Below, piece after piece: positions 25,893 to 35,322 of a stretch of DNA of 64,000 nt. The stretch lies in the NCBI RefSeq assembly GCF_001662305.1, contig NZ_BDEP01000013.1:124001-188000 (forward strand). The letters run 5' to 3'. The translations under genes and the position numbers were made by a program. The DNA is from Halomonas caseinilytica. Its GTDB lineage: Bacteria; Pseudomonadota; Gammaproteobacteria; Pseudomonadales; Halomonadaceae. How positions within the stretch are numbered: position 1 is the stretch's first letter; every line of letters begins with the position of its first letter. Under the pieces are notes generated by a model. That model searched no databases, was not told where the DNA came from, and worked only from the letters and a program-made list of their open reading frames with translations.

Positions 25893-28800
25893 ATGAAACG
25901 GATGCTCATCAATGCGACCCAGCCCGAAGAGCTGCGCGTCGCTCTGGTCGATGGACAACGCCTCTACGACCTGGACATCGAATCCGGTGCCCGGGAACAG
26001 AAAAAAGCCAACATCTATCGCGGCAAGATCACCCGCGTCGAACCTTCGCTGGAAGCCGCCTTTGTCGACTTCGGCGCCGAACGCCACGGTTTTCTCCCCC
26101 TCAAGGAAGTCTCCCGCGACTACTTCATCAAGGAGCCCTCGGGACGTCCCAGCATCAAGGAAGTCCTCAAGGAGGGCCAGGAAGTCATCGTCCAGGTCGA
26201 CAAGGAGGAACGCGGCAACAAGGGCGCGGCCCTGACCACCTTCATCAGCCTGGCCGGCCGCTTCCTGGTCCTGATGCCCAACAATCCTCGTGCCGGCGGC
26301 ATCTCGCGTCGCATCGAGGGTGAGGAACGCGCCCAGCTCAAGGAAGCCATGGGCCAGTTGACCGTGCCCGACAAGATGGGCCTGATCGTGCGCACCGCCG
26401 GCATCGGTCGCTCTCCCGAGGAACTGCAGTGGGACCTGGACTATCTGGTGCAGGTATGGGAGTCGATCACCGGCGAGGCCGGCAAGCGCCCCGCGCCCTT
26501 CCTCATCTACCGCGAGTCCAACGTCATCATTCGCGCCATGCGCGATTATCTTCGCCAGGACATCGGCGAAGTGCTGATCGACAGCGAGGACGTTCACCAG
26601 GAAGCCCTCACCTTCATTCGCCAGGTGATGCCGTCCTACCAGCAGAAGATCAAGCGCTACGCCGACGAGGTGCCGCTGTTCTCCCGCTTCCAGATCGAAT
26701 CGCAGATCGAGACCGCCTACGAGCGCGAGGTCAAGCTACCCTCCGGTGGCTCCATCGTCATCGACCATACCGAGGCCCTGGTCTCGATCGACATCAATTC
26801 GGCGCGCGCCACCCGCGGCAGTGACATCGAAGAAACCGCGCTCCAGACCAACCTCGAGGCCGCCGACGAGATCGCTCGTCAGTTGCGCCTGCGCGATATC
26901 GGCGGCCTGGTGGTCATCGACTTCATCGACATGAGTCCGGCGCGCAATCAGCGCGAGGTCGAGAACCGCGTGCGTGACGCCCTCAAGATCGATCGCGCCC
27001 GGGTACAGATCGGCCGCATCTCGCGCTTCGGCCTGATGGAAATGTCCCGTCAGCGCCTGCGCCCGTCACTCGGCGAAACCAGCGGCGTGGTCTGCCCGCG
27101 CTGCGACGGCCAGGGCACCATCCGCGACGTTCGCTCCATCTCGCTGTCGATCATGCGCCTGATCGAGGAAGAGGCCATGAAGGAGCGCAGCGCCCAGATT
27201 CGCGCCATCCTGCCCGTGCCGGTGGCCACCTACCTGCTCAACGAGAAGCGCAGCGTGCTGGCCGACATCGAAAAACGCCAGGATGTGCGTGTGGTGCTGC
27301 TGCCCCACCCCGACATGGACACGCCGCATTACGACGTGCAGCGCCTGCGCGACGACCACGTCGACGAGGAAGGCGGCATCCAGTCCAGCTTCGAGATCTC
27401 CACCGACACCGAGGTCGGTCGCGAACCCGAGGCGGCATTCGGCAAGCCCGTCAAGCGTGACGAAGCCGCCGTGAAGACCGTCGTGCACCACGAGCCTGCC
27501 CCAGCTTCCCTGCAGCAGGACACGCCGAGCCAGCAACCCGCAGCCAAGACGCCGTCCGCACCGGTACCGGCTCAACGCGAAGGCGTGCTGGGCCGACTGG
27601 TCAAGGGCTTCGCTCGACTGCTCAACGGCGAGGAAGAGGCCAGCAGCGGTCAGGCCGGCGCCCAGGCGAGCCGGTCGGGAAGCGAGCCCCAGAAGTCCAA
27701 CGCCGACAAGCACCAGACCAAAGGTGATCAAGGCGGAAGTTCCGCGTCCAGTAGCGGAAGCGGCCGCCAACGCAACCGGCGCCAACGCTCGGACCGAGCC
27801 GAGGGCTCCCGCCATGACAACCGCAGCTCCAGCAACGCCAAGGGCCAGTCTCAAGGAGACGACAAGTCGACCTCATCCGACAATCAGGGGCGCGGCAACC
27901 GTGGCGGACGTAGTCGTCGACAGGACGATGGCCGCAACAATGCTCAGGAGACCCGCGGCGCTTCTTCCTCTCGGGACACGCGCAAGAGTCAGGATGCCCA
28001 GAACAAGGGCCAGGATAGCCAGAAGGGCCAGGACAATCGCGCCAAGTCTCAGGACAATCGCAAGCCCAGCGACAACGAGCGCCAGAAGGGAAGCACCGAC
28101 ACCGCCAAGACGGAGCGCAAGAACGACGACGCCAAGTCGACAACTCCTGACAAGCCCAAGCGTACCCGCAACAACCCGCGCCAGCGCAGCCGCCAGCATG
28201 CCTTGAACCCCAAGGCGGAAGCCGAGCAGAAGCGCCTGCAGGAAGAAGCGGTAAAGCAGGAGGCAGCAACCGAGGTCAGCGACGAGACGACCGAAGCCTC
28301 GGCCCAGCAGGACTCCACGGCCAAGTCTGAGGCGTCCCAGCAGGCACCAAAGTCGGCATCGACTGAAGTCCAGGCGAAGTCCCAGGCCAAGGATGAAGCG
28401 CCGCAAGCCAAGACACCGAAGGCCGAGCCGACTCCACAGCCGGAAAAGGTTCAGGCGCCAGCCGAGGCCAAGGCCGCTGAGACCACCAAGTCCAAGGACG
28501 AGGCACCGCAAACCAAGGCACCGAAGACCAAGCCGACTCCGCAGCCGGAAAAGGTTCAGGCGTCAGCCGAGGCCAAGGCCGCTGAGACCACCGAGTCCAG
28601 GGACAAGGCGTCGCAGACCCAGGCACCGAAGGCCGAGCCGACTCCGCAGCCGGAGCAGCCCCAGGCACCGGTCGAAGCCAAGGCCGATAAGGCCGCCGAG
28701 TCCAAGGACGAGGCGTCGCAGGCCCAGGCACCGAAGGCCGAGCCGACTCCGCAGCCGGAGCAGCCCCAGGCACCGGTCGAAGCCAAGGCCGATAAGGCCG

Positions 28801-29342
28801 CCGAGTCCCAGGACGAGGCGTCGCAGGCCCAGGCACCGAAGGCCGAGCCGACTCCGCAGCCGGAGCAGACCCAGGCACCGGTCGAAGCCAAGGCCGATAA
28901 GGCCGCCGAGTCCAAGGACGAGGCGTCGCAGGCCCAGGCACCGAAGGCCGAGCCGACTCCGCAGCCGGAGCAGCCCCAGGCACCGGTCGAAGCCAAGGCC
29001 GATAAGGCCGCCGAGTCCAAGGACGAGGCGTCGCAGGCCCAGCCACCGAAGGCCGAGCCGGCGTCACAACCGGAACAGGTTCAGGCATCAGCCAAGGCCG
29101 ATAAGGCCACCGAGCCCAAGGACGAGGCGTCGCAGGCCCAGCCACCGAAGGCCGAGCCGGCGCCACAACCGGAACAGGTTCAGGCATCAGCCAAGGCCGA
29201 TAAGGCCGCCGAGCCTCAGGGTAAGGACGAGTCTTCCAGCACATCGTCGTCCCGGCGTCGCCGCCGTCGGGCACATAACGATCCTCGGGAAATTCGTCGG
29301 CGCGAGCAGGAAGCCAAGCGCCAGGAAGGTGGCCAGGGCTGA
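25893..29342 (+). CDS. rne: Ribonuclease E
   Basis: RNase E is the endonuclease that starts mRNA decay and processes rRNA and tRNA, and it scaffolds the degradosome at the inner membrane. The 1149 residues split in two. The catalytic half (1-about 520) has an S1 domain (about 35-120), the DNase I-like region with metal ligands D300 (VSIDIN) and D343 (VVIDFID) matching D303 and D346 in E. coli, and the zinc link CPRC (C401, C404). The C-terminal half is disordered: basic [14 protein letters not shown] RNA-binding stretches (about 620-790), eight 33-35-residue repeats (833-1108) and a final [23 protein letters not shown] motif part ([14 protein letters not shown]). The start at 25893 ([13 protein letters not shown]) matches the family. 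It is followed by a strong terminator. Confidence 0.97.
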   Translation: MKRMLINATQPEELRVALVDGQRLYDLDIESGAREQKKANIYRGKITRVEPSLEAAFVDFGAERHGFLPLKEVSRDYFIKEPSGRPSIKEVLKEGQEVIVQVDKEERGNKGAALTTFISLAGRFLVLMPNNPRAGGISRRIEGEERAQLKEAMGQLTVPDKMGLIVRTAGIGRSPEELQWDLDYLVQVWESITGEAGKRPAPFLIYRESNVIIRAMRDYLRQDIGEVLIDSEDVHQEALTFIRQVMPSYQQKIKRYADEVPLFSRFQIESQIETAYEREVKLPSGGSIVIDHTEALVSIDINSARATRGSDIEETALQTNLEAADEIARQLRLRDIGGLVVIDFIDMSPARNQREVENRVRDALKIDRARVQIGRISRFGLMEMSRQRLRPSLGETSGVVCPRCDGQGTIRDVRSISLSIMRLIEEEAMKERSAQIRAILPVPVATYLLNEKRSVLADIEKRQDVRVVLLPHPDMDTPHYDVQRLRDDHVDEEGGIQSSFEISTDTEVGREPEAAFGKPVKRDEAAVKTVVHHEPAPASLQQDTPSQQPAAKTPSAPVPAQREGVLGRLVKGFARLLNGEEEASSGQAGAQASRSGSEPQKSNADKHQTKGDQGGSSASSSGSGRQRNRRQRSDRAEGSRHDNRSSSNAKGQSQGDDKSTSSDNQGRGNRGGRSRRQDDGRNNAQETRGASSSRDTRKSQDAQNKGQDSQKGQDNRAKSQDNRKPSDNERQKGSTDTAKTERKNDDAKSTTPDKPKRTRNNPRQRSRQHALNPKAEAEQKRLQEEAVKQEAATEVSDETTEASAQQDSTAKSEASQQAPKSASTEVQAKSQAKDEAPQAKTPKAEPTPQPEKVQAPAEAKAAETTKSKDEAPQTKAPKTKPTPQPEKVQASAEAKAAETTESRDKASQTQAPKAEPTPQPEQPQAPVEAKADKAAESKDEASQAQAPKAEPTPQPEQPQAPVEAKADKAAESQDEASQAQAPKAEPTPQPEQTQAPVEAKADKAAESKDEASQAQAPKAEPTPQPEQPQAPVEAKADKAAESKDEASQAQPPKAEPASQPEQVQASAKADKATEPKDEASQAQPPKAEPAPQPEQVQASAKADKAAEPQGKDESSSTSSSRRRRRRAHNDPREIRRREQEAKRQEGGQG
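28389..29216 (+). repeat. Tandem in-frame 105/99-bp repeats in the RNase E tail, eight copies
   Basis: Copies start at 28389, 28494, 28599, 28704, 28809, 28914 (105 bp each), 29019 and 29118 (99 bp each). The consensus protein unit starts [19 protein letters not shown] and ends with [12 protein letters not shown]. Copies 3-6 are nearly identical at DNA level, including silent sites, so they spread recently by slippage or unequal exchange; copies 1, 2, 7 and 8 are more diverged. Copy number is likely to vary between strains. Confidence 0.9.
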
Positions 29343-29361
29343 CGCCTGGCCTGCATGACGA

Positions 29362-29397
29362 AAAGCGCCCGTGACCGCATGGTCACGGGCGCTTTTC
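29362..29397. terminator. Bidirectional rho-independent terminator after rne
   Basis: AAAAGCGCCCGTGACC and its exact reverse complement form a 16-base-pair perfect stem with a 4-base GCAT loop and T-runs on both strands. It starts 20 bases after the rne stop and separates rne from the convergent monooxygenase-like gene. Confidence 0.92.
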
Positions 29398-29499
29398 ATT
29401 CAAGGCGCGAACGCATGATGAAAACCTTCGCCATGGCACGCCCCTTGCCATACCGGCGCGCCTCCCCACCCGAGTCGGATGACGGCGGCCGAGCACGGC

Positions 29500-30078
29500 T
29501 CATCGAAACATCCATTTCGCCACGAGGCGCACGACCCGAGGCATGACGACATAGACGACAAGGCCGACGATCGTGGCGGCGAACAGGCCATTGCGGACTC
29601 CCCAGATATCGAGCTGGGGAAGCAACGTCAGGATTGGTTGCCAAAGAATGGGCACGATCATGGTGAGCGGCCAGATCACCGCCGTGGTGACCAGCCACTG
29701 CTTCCATCGCACGGGCTGCTGGCTCTTCGACTCGGGCGCGGTGAACCAGTAGTCGATACCACTATGAATCTCGAGGGTTTCATTCTGCTGCAAGGCAGGC
29801 TGGATGTCGTCGACGAGCCGACGGCGTTCTTCGGAGTGTCTCCAGCGCTCGGCATCGCCTTCCGAAGCAAAGCGCAAGGCGATTTCATAGTCGTGATGGC
29901 CGGGCGGGGGCCGCATCACATGCACGCCCTGATGACCGCAATAGCGACCGGCCACCTCGATGATATGGCGTAGCCAGTCTTCATAACGCTTGATGGCATC
30001 GGGATTCACCCGATGCTGGATGCGAATGGTGACACTGTTCTGCGAGGGAGCGGAGGTCGAAGATGACATCATGGACAT
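29500..30078 (-). CDS. Antibiotic biosynthesis monooxygenase-domain membrane protein
   Basis: Residues about 10-105 form an ABM-like dimeric alpha-beta barrel (VTIRIQHRVNPDAIKRYEDWLRHI, then GHHDYEIALRFASEGDAERWRHSEERRRLVDDI); such domains bind or oxidise small aromatic or quinone-like molecules without a cofactor. Two or three membrane helices follow (about 125-145 and 158-185), ending in a basic tail. This ABM-plus-membrane layout (COG3224 type) is common next to pirin/redox genes, but no function is proven. The start could also be GTG at 30087; the ATG at 30078 is given. Confidence 0.8.
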   Translation of the reverse strand: MSMMSSSTSAPSQNSVTIRIQHRVNPDAIKRYEDWLRHIIEVAGRYCGHQGVHVMRPPPGHHDYEIALRFASEGDAERWRHSEERRRLVDDIQPALQQNETLEIHSGIDYWFTAPESKSQQPVRWKQWLVTTAVIWPLTMIVPILWQPILTLLPQLDIWGVRNGLFAATIVGLVVYVVMPRVVRLVAKWMFR

Positions 30079-30117
30079 GGTCGTCACTCGATGATGAGGA
30101 GAAATGGCGTAACGGGA

Positions 30118-31059
30118 TCACGACGCCCAGGGCAACGGCGGCGGCATCAGCCTCGGACCATCATGGCCTTCGATGACCCCGAAACGTTCGCTGCCCTCTT
30201 CCCAGTCGCGCTGGGCCTGAACGATCTCCTCTCTGCTATGGCCGACGAAGTTCCACCAGATCAGGATCTCCTCGCCCAACGGCTCTCCCCCGACCAGAAT
30301 GGCATGTCCTCCGGCAGGCAGCGACAGCGTGACTGAAGCGCGTCCACGCCCCAGATACGCCAGTTCGTTCGCCGCGAAGGCATCCCCCTCGATATCCAGC
30401 TCCCCTTCCAGTGACAGTACGCCGTACTCGAAATCTTCCCTCAACGGCAGCGTCAAGGTAGCGCCTTGCCGACTGGTCAGGTCGAGGCCGACAAGCGCCG
30501 AAAAGGCCAGCGTCGGCGCCAGGTGCTCCGCAAACTCGCCTGTCAGCAGGGTGTGCTCGACACCTTGTGACGCCCAGCGGGGCAGATCGGGATAATGATC
30601 GAAACGCGGGTCCGTCTGCCGGTGCGCATCGGGCAAGGCGATCCACAACTGCGCGGCATGCAGGTGCGTCTCGCCGGGCACCGAGTCCTCGGTATGACTG
30701 ATGCCCCGCCCTGCCGTCATCAGGTTGACCTGCCCGGGCCGAATGATCTGCTCGTTGCCCAGGCTATCGCGATGCAGCACCTTGCCCTCGAGCATCCAGG
30801 TGAAGGTCTGAAGACCAATGTGTGGATGGGGACCGACGCGCAAGCCCTCGGCCTCTCCCTTGAAAACGGCCGGGCCGGCGTGATCGAGAAAACACCAGGC
30901 CCCGATCAGGCGACGCTGGCGCGAAGGCAACACTCGGTTCACCTCGATACCGCCGACATCGGCGGTCCGAGGAGACACGTGCTGCGTCTGGCGCTTGCCA
31001 TCGATGACAGGACAGTCCATCGAGGATGCCATCTCACGATCTTCCACCAATGTGCTCAT
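30118..31059 (-). CDS. Pirin family protein (first copy)
   Basis: A bicupin of 313 residues. The N-terminal cupin carries the metal ligands H78 and H80 (GPHPHIG), H122 and E124 (GISHTED). Pirins such as E. coli YhhW are iron-containing quercetin 2,3-dioxygenases, while others act as redox-sensitive regulators; the actual substrate here is open. The C-terminal cupin (about 180-300) has WWNFVGHSREEI, a conserved pirin motif. Separated from the upstream hydrolase by a terminator hairpin, so it may have its own promoter. Confidence 0.9.
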   Translation of the reverse strand: MSTLVEDREMASSMDCPVIDGKRQTQHVSPRTADVGGIEVNRVLPSRQRRLIGAWCFLDHAGPAVFKGEAEGLRVGPHPHIGLQTFTWMLEGKVLHRDSLGNEQIIRPGQVNLMTAGRGISHTEDSVPGETHLHAAQLWIALPDAHRQTDPRFDHYPDLPRWASQGVEHTLLTGEFAEHLAPTLAFSALVGLDLTSRQGATLTLPLREDFEYGVLSLEGELDIEGDAFAANELAYLGRGRASVTLSLPAGGHAILVGGEPLGEEILIWWNFVGHSREEIVQAQRDWEEGSERFGVIEGHDGPRLMPPPLPWAS

Positions 31060-31082
31060 GCTCCCCTCCTCTTCGGCACGCG

Positions 31083-31112
31083 AAAAAAGGCTCGACCCGA
31101 AGGGCCGAGCCT
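31083..31112 (-). terminator. Rho-independent terminator after the YcaC-type hydrolase
   Basis: On the minus strand AGGCTCG and CGAGCCT form the outer stem, with an inner CCC/GGG stem and a short loop, followed by six T residues (31083-31088 read on the minus strand). It lies 6 bases after the hydrolase stop and before the pirin gene at 30118-31059. Confidence 0.82.
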
Positions 31113-31118
31113 GACGCT

Positions 31119-31742
31119 TCAGGATGATGCCTGTTGAGCATAGCTCTGCATGAGGTTGGAGTAGGCCGGCAGGTGGCTCGCCAGGAGCCCCCCAAACCCT
31201 TCGATATCGTTACGCCAGTCGCGATGCAGCTCGCCACCGACGGCAAACCAGGTCATCAACTGGGCACCGGCCTGGGACATGCGGTCCCAGGCTGCGTCCC
31301 GAGTCGTCTGATTGAAGGTGCCCGACGCATCCGTGACCACGAAGACTTCATAGCCTTCCTCCAGCGCGGAGAGTACCGGGAAGGCCACGCAGACTTCGGT
31401 CACGACGCCGGCAATGAGCAACTGCTTCTTGCCGGTGGCCTTGATGGCATCGACGAAGTCCTGATTGTCCCAGGCATTGATCTGCCCCGGCCGGGCGATG
31501 TAGGGCGCGTTCGGGAAGGCCTCCTTGAGTTCCGGCACCATGGGCCCATTGGGGCCGTCCTCGAAGCTGGTGGTCAGAATGGTCGGGATGTCGAAGAACT
31601 TGGCGATGTCGGCAAGCGCCAGCACATTGTTCTTGAAATCATCCGGGCTGAAATCGCGCGCCAAGGACAGCAGGCCAGCCTGATGATCCACCATCAATAG
31701 TGCCACGTCGTCCTTGTTCAGTCGCTGATAGGTAAAGGACAT
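31119..31742 (-). CDS. YcaC-type isochorismatase-family hydrolase
   Basis: The 207-residue protein is a cysteine hydrolase of the isochorismatase superfamily, YcaC branch: D19 (MVDHQAG), the lysine in the following helices and C118 (GVVTEVCVAF) are in place. Related proteins form octamers whose natural substrate is unknown. The ATG at 31742 is chosen because AGGAG lies seven bases upstream; an ATG two codons earlier would be too close to it. YcaC-type hydrolases flanked by pirins and a LysR regulator form a recurrent neighbourhood in proteobacteria. Confidence 0.9.
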   Translation of the reverse strand: MSFTYQRLNKDDVALLMVDHQAGLLSLARDFSPDDFKNNVLALADIAKFFDIPTILTTSFEDGPNGPMVPELKEAFPNAPYIARPGQINAWDNQDFVDAIKATGKKQLLIAGVVTEVCVAFPVLSALEEGYEVFVVTDASGTFNQTTRDAAWDRMSQAGAQLMTWFAVGGELHRDWRNDIEGFGGLLASHLPAYSNLMQSYAQQASS

Positions 31743-31768
31743 GCTCATTCTCCTCTTGCGGTTGGAAG

Positions 31769-31797
31769 ACCCGGCCATCCCGACGGGATGACCGGGT
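31769..31797 (-). terminator. Stable hairpin between the second pirin and the hydrolase
   Basis: ACCCGG/CCGGGT and CATCCC/GGGATG make a two-part stem with a 3-base loop. It sits 22 bases after the pirin stop and ahead of the hydrolase. The trailing bases (CTTCC) are a weak T-tract, so it may attenuate or protect the RNA rather than stop transcription fully. Confidence 0.45.
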
Positions 31798-31818
31798 GAC
31801 GCACCAGCGGTTACGCCG

Positions 31819-32688
31819 CTAGTCAATCAGGACGCCATACTGACCATCCTGAAATTCGATGAACGCCTGGTGAATTTCCTCCGCGGAGGTCATGACGAAG
31901 GGCCCCTGCCCCACGACGGGCTCGTCGATGGGCTCACCACTCAGCAACAACAGTTTGGCCTCATTATTGGCCTCGAGGTGCAACTCATCGCCACGACGGT
32001 CAAAGACCACCACGGCTTCGTCGCGCACGACCGTGTCGCCATTGACGAGTACCGTCCCGTCCAGCACTACCAGCAGGGTAGTATGGCCATCGGGCACATG
32101 CAGGATTGCCTCTCCACCGGATGCAAGGCGTATGTCCCACAGATTGATGGGAGTGAAGGTCCTCGCTGGCCCCAGGTTCCCTGCGTAATCACCGGCCACG
32201 ACACGCACTTCGCCGCTCCCTTCCCCCAGCGGCACTCGTGGAATATCCGCCTCGAGAAGGGTTTGATAAGCTGGTGGCGTGTTCTTGTCCCGAGCAGGCA
32301 AGTTGACCCATAGCTGAACCATCTCGAGCGGGCCGCCGCTTTCGGTAAAGGCCTGCGAATGGAATTCCTCATGAACGATGCCGGCACCGGCCGTCATCCA
32401 TTGGACATCACCCTGGCCGATACGACCGCCGGCGCCCGAGGAATCCCGGTGTTCGAGCTCTCCGGCGTAGACGAGCGTGACCGTCTCGAAGCCGCGATGG
32501 GGATGCGCCCCCACTCCGCGCGGCCTGGTCGCTGGCTGGAAGCGGTAAGGCCCCGCATGATCAAGCAACAGAAAGGGACTGAGATGCTTTGCCCCCATGC
32601 GGTCGTAGGTGAACAAGGAACGTACGGGGAACCCGTCTCCGACCCAGTGACCGCGCGGGGCACCATATATAGCCTGGATCTTCTTCAT
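31819..32688 (-). CDS. Pirin family protein (second copy)
   Basis: A 289-residue bicupin. Metal ligands are H62 and H64 (VGAHPHRGFETVT), with H106 and E108 (GIVHEEF). It differs strongly from the pirin at 30118-31059, so the two are old paralogs, not a recent duplication. The C-terminal cupin ends GQGPFVMTSAEEIHQAFIEFQDGQYG, the usual pirin C-terminus. The ATG at 32688 (MKKIQAIYGAPRGHWVGDGFPV) matches the family start. It is transcribed away from the LysR gene. Confidence 0.92.
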   Translation of the reverse strand: MKKIQAIYGAPRGHWVGDGFPVRSLFTYDRMGAKHLSPFLLLDHAGPYRFQPATRPRGVGAHPHRGFETVTLVYAGELEHRDSSGAGGRIGQGDVQWMTAGAGIVHEEFHSQAFTESGGPLEMVQLWVNLPARDKNTPPAYQTLLEADIPRVPLGEGSGEVRVVAGDYAGNLGPARTFTPINLWDIRLASGGEAILHVPDGHTTLLVVLDGTVLVNGDTVVRDEAVVVFDRRGDELHLEANNEAKLLLLSGEPIDEPVVGQGPFVMTSAEEIHQAFIEFQDGQYGVLID

Positions 32689-32812
32689 CGCTGTCAGACT
32701 CCTGCGTGGTAATGGAGGCACAAGGCCTCGATGCCCAGAAGGCTAATTTATGAACGAAGACCCAGGTAGATAGCGTTTCCGGGACTGACCGTCCCAATTA
32801 TAGGACGATAGT
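32689..32812. promoter_or_regulatory. Divergent control region between pirin and LysR-type gene
   Basis: The 124-base gap separates divergent genes, the usual location of LysR-type binding sites. It contains an inverted repeat GGGAC-N5-GTCCC (32781-32795) and, next to it, the AT-rich AATTATAGG (32796-32804), which includes a TATAAT box read on the minus strand. The exact operator cannot be assigned from one sequence. Confidence 0.45.
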
Positions 32813-33778
32813 ATGCAAGACCTCAACGATCTCTATTACTTTGTCCAGGTCGTGGATCACGGCGGCTTCGCCCCCGCCGGTCGCGCGCTCGGCATCCCCA
32901 AATCGAAACTCAGCCGACGCATCATCCAGCTCGAGGAGCGCCTGGCGACCCGGCTGATCAACCGCTCGACACGACGCTTTTCCGTCACCGATCTCGGCCA
33001 GGCCTATTACCAGCATTGCGTCGCGATGCTGGTGGAAGCCGAAGCCGCCGAGGAACTGATCGAACGCAATCAGGCGCAGCCACGAGGCACCGTGCGGCTC
33101 AGTTGTTCGCCCAGCGTGCTGCACTACCTGATCACCCCGCTGCTGGTTCGTTTCATGAGCCATTGCCCGCACGTCAACGTGCAGGTGGAGGCCACCAGTC
33201 GACGCGTCGATGTCATAAAGGAAGGATTCGATCTGGCGATCAGGGTACGGTTTCCCCCACTGGAGGACAGTGACCTGACCATGAAGGTCCTGGCCCGCAG
33301 CCCCCAACGTTTGATGGCGGCTCCCGGTCTTTTCGAGCATTATCCGCTGCCGGAAACGCCCGCCGACCTCGGTGAGTTACCCAGCCTGGATTTCGCACAA
33401 TACGACAAGCAACATGTCTGGGACTTGACTGGACCGGAAGGAGCAACGGCCCAGATTCCTCATCGGCCTCGCCTGGTCACGGACAGCGCCGAGACGCTCC
33501 ACCAGGCCGCCTTGGCGGGACACGGCGTCGTCAAGCTGGCCATGCTGGTCGGCTATTCCGACCTTGTGCAGCAAAACCTGGTCGACGTCCTGCCCGGCTG
33601 GGAACCCCGAAGCGGCATTCTCCACGCGGTATTTCCCTCACGCCGGGGGCTGTTGCCGGCCGTGCGCGCCTTCCTGGATTTCCTGGATGAACATATCGAG
33701 GAGGAGGACTTCCTGACCTTCCAGAACAGGGAAGGAACGCGAAAGGAAGGAGAAGGAAAAGAAGAAGACAGTCGATGA
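32813..33778 (+). CDS. LysR-family transcriptional regulator
   Basis: The 321-residue protein has an N-terminal winged helix-turn-helix (about 1-60, DLNDLYYFVQVVDHGGF then LGIPKSKLSRRIIQLEERL) and a periplasmic-binding-fold effector domain (about 90-300). It is of the AaeR/DsdC-like group with the CPHVNVQVEATSRRVDVIKEGFDLAIRV signature, often linked to quinone or aromatic stress genes. The C-terminus is an unusual charged tail (REGTRKEGEGKEEDSR). Divergence from the pirin-hydrolase-pirin genes suggests these are its targets. Confidence 0.92.
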   Translation: MQDLNDLYYFVQVVDHGGFAPAGRALGIPKSKLSRRIIQLEERLATRLINRSTRRFSVTDLGQAYYQHCVAMLVEAEAAEELIERNQAQPRGTVRLSCSPSVLHYLITPLLVRFMSHCPHVNVQVEATSRRVDVIKEGFDLAIRVRFPPLEDSDLTMKVLARSPQRLMAAPGLFEHYPLPETPADLGELPSLDFAQYDKQHVWDLTGPEGATAQIPHRPRLVTDSAETLHQAALAGHGVVKLAMLVGYSDLVQQNLVDVLPGWEPRSGILHAVFPSRRGLLPAVRAFLDFLDEHIEEEDFLTFQNREGTRKEGEGKEEDSR

Positions 33779-33820
33779 CTCGCCATGAGGGAGGCGAAGG
33801 ACGAACACGCTAGCGTGCCG

Positions 33821-34846
33821 TCACCCCGCGTCGTCCGCCTCGCCGAACAAGCGCGGCTCCCGCTCGAGCACGACCTCGAAGGTGTCACGGACCCTCTCGG
33901 CTACCTCGGTGGCCATCTCCAGCAATTCCCCGGCACTACCACCGCCATGATGCACCAGCACCAGGGCCTGACGATCATGGACGCCGAAGTGCCCTCGGCG
34001 CCATCCTTTCAGGCCGCAGCGGTCGATCAGCCACCCCGCCGCCAGCTTGACGCCAGCCGCCTGGGAAAATTGCGGCATATCGGGATATTCGGCGCGCAAC
34101 GCCTCGGCGTGTCCGAGTGACACGACGGGGTTCTTGAAGAAGCTCCCGGCGTTACCGAGCCGAGCCGGGTCCGGCAGCTTTTCGCGGCGCACGGCGCTGA
34201 CGGCCTCGGCCACTTCCTGTGGCGTGGGATGCGCGGAAACGCGACGCGACAGATCGCCATATGCCAGACGCGGCTCGGCATGACGGGAAAGCCGCAGGAC
34301 CAGTCCCGTGATCGCCACCCGCCCCGCCAGTTCGCGCTTGAAGATACTGTCGCGATAGCCGAAGGCGCACTCATCGGGCGTCATTGTCGTCTCGCGCCCA
34401 TCTTCCAGCGATATCACGCGTACCGCCTCCAGCACCTCGTGAAGCTCCACGCCATAAGCGCCAATGTTCTGGATGGGAGCCGCACCGCAATGCCCGGGGA
34501 TCAATGCCAGGTTTTCGACACCCCAAAGCCCCCGGCGCGCCAGTGCCATCACCAGGTCATGCCATACCACGCCGGCATCGACATGGGCCAGCACCTCCGT
34601 CCCCCGCTCTTCCAGCCACCAATCTGACATCGCCGGCTGGATGACCAGGCCCGATAGCGACGCCGGCAGGATCACGTTGCTGCCCCCACCGAGCAGCAAT
34701 GGCGCGCGCCGCTCGAACTCGGCCAGTGCCAACGCCTCTGTCAGTTGCGCGGCAGATGACGGTGCCACGAAGCGTTCGGCACGACACGGCAACCCCAGGG
34801 TATTGAAGCCGGAAAGGTCGTGATCGACCCGCACCTCCAGGCTCAA
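33821..34846 (-). CDS. murB: UDP-N-acetylenolpyruvoylglucosamine reductase
   Basis: MurB reduces the enolpyruvyl group to give UDP-MurNAc in peptidoglycan synthesis, using FAD and NADPH. The 341 residues are of the E. coli type I MurB: FAD-binding LLGGGSNVILP, IPGHCGAAPIQNIGAYGVE, YRDSIFK and the catalytic serine in GNAGSFFKNP. The start is a TTG at 34846: GGAGG lies 7 bases upstream, and the conserved LEVRVDHDLSGFNTLGL begins two codons later. This TTG overlaps the stop of the upstream phosphatase (TTGA). An in-frame ATG far upstream would run through the phosphatase gene. Confidence 0.93.
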   Translation of the reverse strand: MSLEVRVDHDLSGFNTLGLPCRAERFVAPSSAAQLTEALALAEFERRAPLLLGGGSNVILPASLSGLVIQPAMSDWWLEERGTEVLAHVDAGVVWHDLVMALARRGLWGVENLALIPGHCGAAPIQNIGAYGVELHEVLEAVRVISLEDGRETTMTPDECAFGYRDSIFKRELAGRVAITGLVLRLSRHAEPRLAYGDLSRRVSAHPTPQEVAEAVSAVRREKLPDPARLGNAGSFFKNPVVSLGHAEALRAEYPDMPQFSQAAGVKLAAGWLIDRCGLKGWRRGHFGVHDRQALVLVHHGGGSAGELLEMATEVAERVRDTFEVVLEREPRLFGEADDAG

Positions 34847-35322
34847 GACGATGCCTCCAGTCGCTCGCGCACACTTTCCAGCAAGCCCCGGGACGCAGCT
34901 TCCAGCAAATCCATCATCTCCTCGAAGCCCTGCTCTCCCCCGAAGTAGGGATCGGGCACCGGCGTGTCGGGCAGGCCGGCGAATGCCAGGAACAAGCCGA
35001 TATGCGCCCGGCAGTCGGGCGGGCACTGAGCCTGCAATGCAGCAAGGTTGTCCTCGTCCATGGCCAACAGATAATCGAAGCGCTCGAAATCGGCTGCCTC
35101 GAGCTGTCGACCACGCAATCCGCTGATATCCAGCCCACGACGCGACGCCGCCTTGCGGGCTCGTGGGTCGGGGGGCTCGCCCACATGCCAGGGACCGACC
35201 CCGCAGGAATCGATCTCGACGCGATCGGCCAAGCCGGCCTCATCGAGCATGCGGCGAAACATGCCTTCGGCAGTGGGCGAGCGACAGATATTGCCGAGAC
35301 AGACGAAAAGTACGCGAATCAT
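34843..35322 (-). CDS. Low-molecular-weight protein tyrosine phosphatase
   Basis: The 159-residue phosphatase has the signature CLGNICRSP at the N-terminus (C8, R14) and the general-acid aspartate in [16 protein letters not shown]-PTPs of Gram-negatives often regulate exopolysaccharide export through a tyrosine kinase; no kinase or capsule gene is in view, and this kdsB-PTP-murB order is standard in pseudomonads. Its start overlaps the kdsB stop (ATGA, 35319-35322) and its stop overlaps the murB TTG. Confidence 0.93.
   Translation of the reverse strand: MIRVLFVCLGNICRSPTAEGMFRRMLDEAGLADRVEIDSCGVGPWHVGEPPDPRARKAASRRGLDISGLRGRQLEAADFERFDYLLAMDEDNLAALQAQCPPDCRAHIGLFLAFAGLPDTPVPDPYFGGEQGFEEMMDLLEAASRGLLESVRERLEASS

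Noticed and set aside
28276..29274. Minus-strand repeat-containing ORF (332 codons) opposite the RNase E tail
   Set aside because: It exists only because the rne repeats have no stops in the antisense frame; no ribosome site or family match.
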